Below, piece by piece: positions 53,451 through 56,480 of a DNA stretch of 56,480 bases (its first letter is position 1; the number at the start of each line of letters is the position of its first letter). The position numbers and the translations under genes were made by a program. The notes under the pieces were generated by a model, which worked only from the letters and a program-made list of their open reading frames with translations, did not search any database and was not told where the DNA came from. The DNA is from an uncultured Methanobrevibacter sp. (GTDB lineage: Archaea; Methanobacteriota; Methanobacteria; Methanobacteriales; Methanobacteriaceae), in NCBI RefSeq assembly GCF_947169325.1, contig NZ_CAMVPN010000006.1, positions 1 to 56,480 on the forward strand, read 5' to 3'.

Positions 53451-54539
53451 ATGAAATATCTTAAACATAAAATATATGGTGCTTTATTTAGCTTATTTAA
53501 AGTGTTTCCCATCAAAAAGAACAGAATAACATTCATCGTAGATTCGAAGGAATCCTTCAAGGGCAATCTTGATTATATCAAAAGGGAGTTTGAAAGGAGA
53601 GGAGACTTCGAATATGACTTTTTTTACAAGGACAGACTTTCCTTTTCAGCCTTCAAGAATCTTGCAACTTCCAGATTCGTTTTTCTCAACGATAACTTTT
53701 TTCCGATAGCTTTCATGAACTTCAAGGATGAAACCGTTGTGGTCCAGTTGTGGCATGCTCCCGGAGCATCCAAGAAGTTCGGAGCGTCAGTCGATGCGGA
53801 AAGTGCTGAAATCCTTGCTAAAATCAGCGCCAACACAGATTACCTTATCATATCCTCGAAAAACATTGAGGATGAATACTGCGAAGCGTTCCAAATGCCA
53901 AAAGACAAGATAAAGCCTTTGGGACTTCCTAGAGCAGATTACTATTTTGAAGACCATGACATTGACGGGCTGAAAAGGGAATTTTTCAAGAGGTATGGTG
54001 TCTCAGAGGACAAGAAGATTATTCTCTACGCCCCAACATTCAGGGATGAGGAAAAGTACAACAATGTCTTCGATTATCTTGACTTGGAAAGCTTCAACAT
54101 TGAGCTCGGTGATGAGTATATTCTGGCATTGAGGCTGCATCCGAAAATAAGGGACTTCTACAGCGGTGACATTTCAGCCAAAGGAGAATACATCGACTGC
54201 AGTGATTATCCTTCAGAGCAGGAGCTTCTTTTGATGAGCGATATCCTGATTACCGACTACTCCTCTATAATGATTGAATTTGCAATGCTTCAAAAGCCTG
54301 TTGTCTTTTTCACATATGATTTCGACAGCTACATGACTAACGAAAGGGGATTCTATTTTGATTTCAGGTCAACCGTTCCCGGTCCGATTGTTGAGGATTC
54401 AAATCAACTGATAAATACTATAAAAAATAAAGATTTCAATGAAATCAAATTATCCGAATTTGTGAAGACACAATTTGATGAAATTGACGGAAAAGCATCC
54501 GAAAGGGTAGTTGATTTTCTTTTAAAATATGGGGGCTAA
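53451..54539 (+). CDS. CDP-glycerol glycerophosphotransferase-like (TagF family)
   Basis: 362 aa of the Glyphos_transf family, which in Gram-positive bacteria polymerises glycerol phosphate or ribitol phosphate onto teichoic acid. Signature blocks: QLWHAPGASKKFG near residue 98, KIILYAPTFRDE near 188, HPKIRDF near 225 and ILITDYSSIMIEFAMLQKPVVFFTYDF near 263-290. In methanobacteria it may transfer a polyol phosphate to a surface polymer. No N-terminal glycosyltransferase fusion is present. It leads a run of glycosyltransferase genes that overlap or nearly touch. Confidence 0.87.
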   Translation: MKYLKHKIYGALFSLFKVFPIKKNRITFIVDSKESFKGNLDYIKREFERRGDFEYDFFYKDRLSFSAFKNLATSRFVFLNDNFFPIAFMNFKDETVVVQLWHAPGASKKFGASVDAESAEILAKISANTDYLIISSKNIEDEYCEAFQMPKDKIKPLGLPRADYYFEDHDIDGLKREFFKRYGVSEDKKIILYAPTFRDEEKYNNVFDYLDLESFNIELGDEYILALRLHPKIRDFYSGDISAKGEYIDCSDYPSEQELLLMSDILITDYSSIMIEFAMLQKPVVFFTYDFDSYMTNERGFYFDFRSTVPGPIVEDSNQLINTIKNKDFNEIKLSEFVKTQFDEIDGKASERVVDFLLKYGG

Positions 54540-54540
54540 A

Positions 54541-55500
54541 ATGTCAAATGCTAAGATTAGTGTAATTATTCCGGTTTACAATTGCGCTAAATATATAGGT
54601 AAGACCCTTGAATCAGTCATCAATCAGGATTTTAGGGATTTTGAAATAATAGTCATCGATGACGGATCAACCGACAACAGTCTTAAGGTTATCAATGAAA
54701 CCCTGAATGGCTGTGAAATAAGCTACAAGATAATCCATCAGGAAAACGGCGGTGTAAGTGTTGCAAGAAACCATGGAATCGAAGTTTCCTCAGGCGATTA
54801 TCTGGTATTTGTAGACGGTGATGATTATATCTTGCCAAATCATCTCTCAGAGCTCTATGCTGGAGGAAGCGACTTTAGCATGATACAATTCGTTAAAAAG
54901 GATGGCGACACCCTCTCTACTCCAAACCATTTTGATTTCGAATTCATTTCTACAGATGATTTCATCAGAAAGGAACTCAGAATGGAAATCCTCTTCAACT
55001 TTTTCCAGCTGATGTACCGTGCAGACATCATCAAAGAAAACAATGTCCGATTCACACCGGGAGTAGTTTACGGCGAAGATACGGAATTTGCCCTCAAGGC
55101 ACTGATTTACGGCGACAGGATACACATCAGCAATGAAGTAACATACTACTACATCCAGCGCACAGACTCAGCAATAAGGACAACCGAGTTTAGACGCTTC
55201 GATATTGTGGACATATTTGAAAACTTGGTCGACTACTATAGAATCAGAGGCAAGAGAGAACTTGCGAATCTCATAATCACTTCAAGGATTCCAAAAGCCA
55301 TTTTTGGCAACATGAACTACTTCTTTTATAGCTGCTATGGATTCGACGAGGTAATGTATGTGATGAAGAAAAGAAACCTTTTCTCCAAACTAGACAGGTT
55401 TAAGGGTGATTTCAAGTTCAAGTTAAAGATAAAAATGTTTCTTTTGAACCCAAGGCTATACTATCGGATATGGTTCAAATTCAAAAATTCAATTGAGTAA
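54541..55500 (+). CDS. Glycosyltransferase family 2
   Basis: 319 aa. GT-A domain: ISVIIPVYNCAKYIGKTLESVINQDF at the start, VIDDGSTDNSL near 40, the FVDGDDYI DXD motif near 90, then EDTEFALKALIYGD near 180. The C-terminal part (about 230-319) is helical with a basic end, no long transmembrane helix. It resembles CpsI/WcaA-type transferases that add sugars to lipid-linked surface glycans. GGGGG 6 bp before the ATG sets the start; the previous gene ends just before it. Donor and acceptor sugars are unknown. Confidence 0.87.
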   Translation: MSNAKISVIIPVYNCAKYIGKTLESVINQDFRDFEIIVIDDGSTDNSLKVINETLNGCEISYKIIHQENGGVSVARNHGIEVSSGDYLVFVDGDDYILPNHLSELYAGGSDFSMIQFVKKDGDTLSTPNHFDFEFISTDDFIRKELRMEILFNFFQLMYRADIIKENNVRFTPGVVYGEDTEFALKALIYGDRIHISNEVTYYYIQRTDSAIRTTEFRRFDIVDIFENLVDYYRIRGKRELANLIITSRIPKAIFGNMNYFFYSCYGFDEVMYVMKKRNLFSKLDRFKGDFKFKLKIKMFLLNPRLYYRIWFKFKNSIE

Positions 55501-55501
55501 T

Positions 55502-56461
55502 ATGAAAGTTTCTGTTGTAACACCGAATTATAATGGGGAAAGATTTCTTAAAGCTTTCTTCGAATCTTTAGACAATGACAGTGAATGCATTGGAGAGGTA
55601 ATCATCATAGACAACGGCTCCAGTGACGAGAGCAAATCCTACATTAACAGCCACAGTTTCAACTTCCCTGTTAAGCTAATTGAAAACGATAAAAACTTGG
55701 GATTTGCTCCTGCAGTAAATCAGGGAATCAGAAATGCAAAATATGAGTACATATTTTCCCTTAACAATGACACTGAAGTTAAAAAGGGATCCATAAGACA
55801 GATGATTGATTTGATTTTATCTGCCGACGATATCTTCTCAGTCCAGGCAAAGATGCTTCAGTATGACAACAAAAACCTCATTGATGATGTTGGAGACGAA
55901 TACAACCTTCTCGGATGGACAAAAAAGACAGGAGAAAACCACAAATCAGACGAATACGGCGAAGTCATGGAGATATTTTCAAGCTGCGCCGGTGCGGCAA
56001 TGTATCGAAAGTCAATGCTTGAAGAGCTTGGAATGTTTGACGATAATTTCTTTGCATATATGGAGGACGTTGACCTTGCATTGAGGTCAAAAATCAGCGG
56101 TTACAGAAACATGCTATGTCCTCAGGCAATCGTTTATCATATCGGAAGCGCAACCAGCGGAAGCAGATACAACGAGTTCAAGGTAAGGCTGGCTGCAAGA
56201 AACAACGTATGGACGGTTTACAAGAACATCCCGATTCCACTGAAGATTACCAATTTCATCTTCCTCTTTTTTGGGTTTTTCATAAAGTATATCTTCTTTT
56301 TAAGGAAAGGATTCGGTTCACTTTACCTTTCAGGGATAAGGGAAGGGCTGTCAAACAGGAATAAAATCCAAAAAACCCAATTCAAATCAGAAAATACCCT
56401 AAACTATTTAAAAATTGAATATAGATTAATAATCAACACTATCAAATTCTTGAAAAGGTAA
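55502..56461 (+). CDS. Glycosyltransferase family 2 (rhamnosyltransferase-like)
   Basis: 319 aa. KVSVVTPNYNGERFL at the start, VIIIDNGSSDESKSYI near 35, NNDTEVKKGSI near 88 (DXD-type site), then SSCAGAAMYRKSMLEELGMFDDNFFAYMEDVDLALR near 163-198 and a HIGSATSGS block near 215, typical of WcaE/RfbF-type rhamnosyl- or galactosyltransferases with NxDTE. A hydrophobic stretch near 250 (IFLFFGFFIKYIFFL) may bind the membrane. With the rfb genes upstream, rhamnosyl transfer is a reasonable guess. An in-frame TTG three codons earlier is an alternative start. It overlaps the preceding gene's stop region closely. Confidence 0.85.
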   Translation: MKVSVVTPNYNGERFLKAFFESLDNDSECIGEVIIIDNGSSDESKSYINSHSFNFPVKLIENDKNLGFAPAVNQGIRNAKYEYIFSLNNDTEVKKGSIRQMIDLILSADDIFSVQAKMLQYDNKNLIDDVGDEYNLLGWTKKTGENHKSDEYGEVMEIFSSCAGAAMYRKSMLEELGMFDDNFFAYMEDVDLALRSKISGYRNMLCPQAIVYHIGSATSGSRYNEFKVRLAARNNVWTVYKNIPIPLKITNFIFLFFGFFIKYIFFLRKGFGSLYLSGIREGLSNRNKIQKTQFKSENTLNYLKIEYRLIINTIKFLKR

Positions 56462-56465
56462 GAGC

Positions 56466-56480
56466 ATGGATCTTTCAATC
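56466..56480 (+). CDS. Start of a further gene, cut by the window edge
   Basis: ATGGATCTTTCAATC (M-D-L-S-I) begins 5 bp after the previous stop, with AGGTAAG as a possible ribosome site. Only five codons are visible, so the product cannot be named. A short hydrophobic start like DLSI is seen in many GT2 proteins, and position in the cluster would fit another glycosyltransferase. Confidence 0.4.

Overview
The window is AT-rich, gene-dense archaeal DNA from a hydrogenotrophic methanogen of the Methanobacteriales, most likely Methanobrevibacter (species not resolved). Support comes from methanogenesis marker protein 11, TfrA (thiol:fumarate reductase), CfbA-type chelatase, PolD small subunit, Orc1/Cdc6, Alba, an archaeal histone, RibK of the CTP-dependent archaeal type, TATA-box promoters, and the tandem-domain PurE known from M. 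smithii. Many start codons follow a GTGAT or GGTGA motif, as expected for an anti-Shine-Dalgarno ending in GATCACCTCC.

Layout. 1-19800 is mostly core metabolism: trpB2 with TGTACA (TRP-box) operators, a DUF1786/PHP pair, alba, leuA, gatA, a permuted CobQ-like amidotransferase, ribB behind an FMN riboswitch, an Rpn-type nuclease preceded by a 19-bp tandem repeat array, ribK, tfrA, dadD, histone, hisG, pyrB. 18647-20923 is a replication origin: orc1/cdc6, then about 630 bp of AT-rich non-coding DNA with six ORB-like elements, then a DUF2299 gene. 20984-36500 holds corrin/tetrapyrrole genes (cbiB, cbiG, cbiH, two CbiX/CfbA-type chelatases), the PolD small subunit, a PhoU/TrkA_C protein with an MgtE-like transporter, a pair of pilin-like envelope proteins, thiL and a radical SAM enzyme. 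36600-47250 holds leuCDB, a 34-aa membrane protein, ribH, marker protein 11, a membrane glycosyltransferase, tex, purE and a UbiD-type decarboxylase. 47280 to the end is a cell-surface polysaccharide region: UDP-sugar dehydrogenase, dTDP-rhamnose genes (rfbD, then rfbA-rfbC-rfbB), two tandem small membrane proteins, a TagF-like glycerophosphotransferase and glycosyltransferases running off the edge.

Most notable points. (1) A barnase-like RNase with an N-terminal signal sequence and all catalytic residues is followed one base later by a barstar-like inhibitor, both placed between rfbD and rfbA. (2) Three exact copies of the 13-bp ORB core lie far from the origin (8431, 30087, 52638), two of them also matching much of the flanking consensus. 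(3) A complete FMN riboswitch precedes ribB, with its TATA box placed so that transcription starts at the aptamer. (4) Five units with exact 19-bp spacing precede the Rpn-type nuclease gene. (5) Two 3-TM paralogues in tandem are preceded by a leader hairpin with a U tract. None has been tested by search or experiment here; start sites and functions are read from sequence alone.
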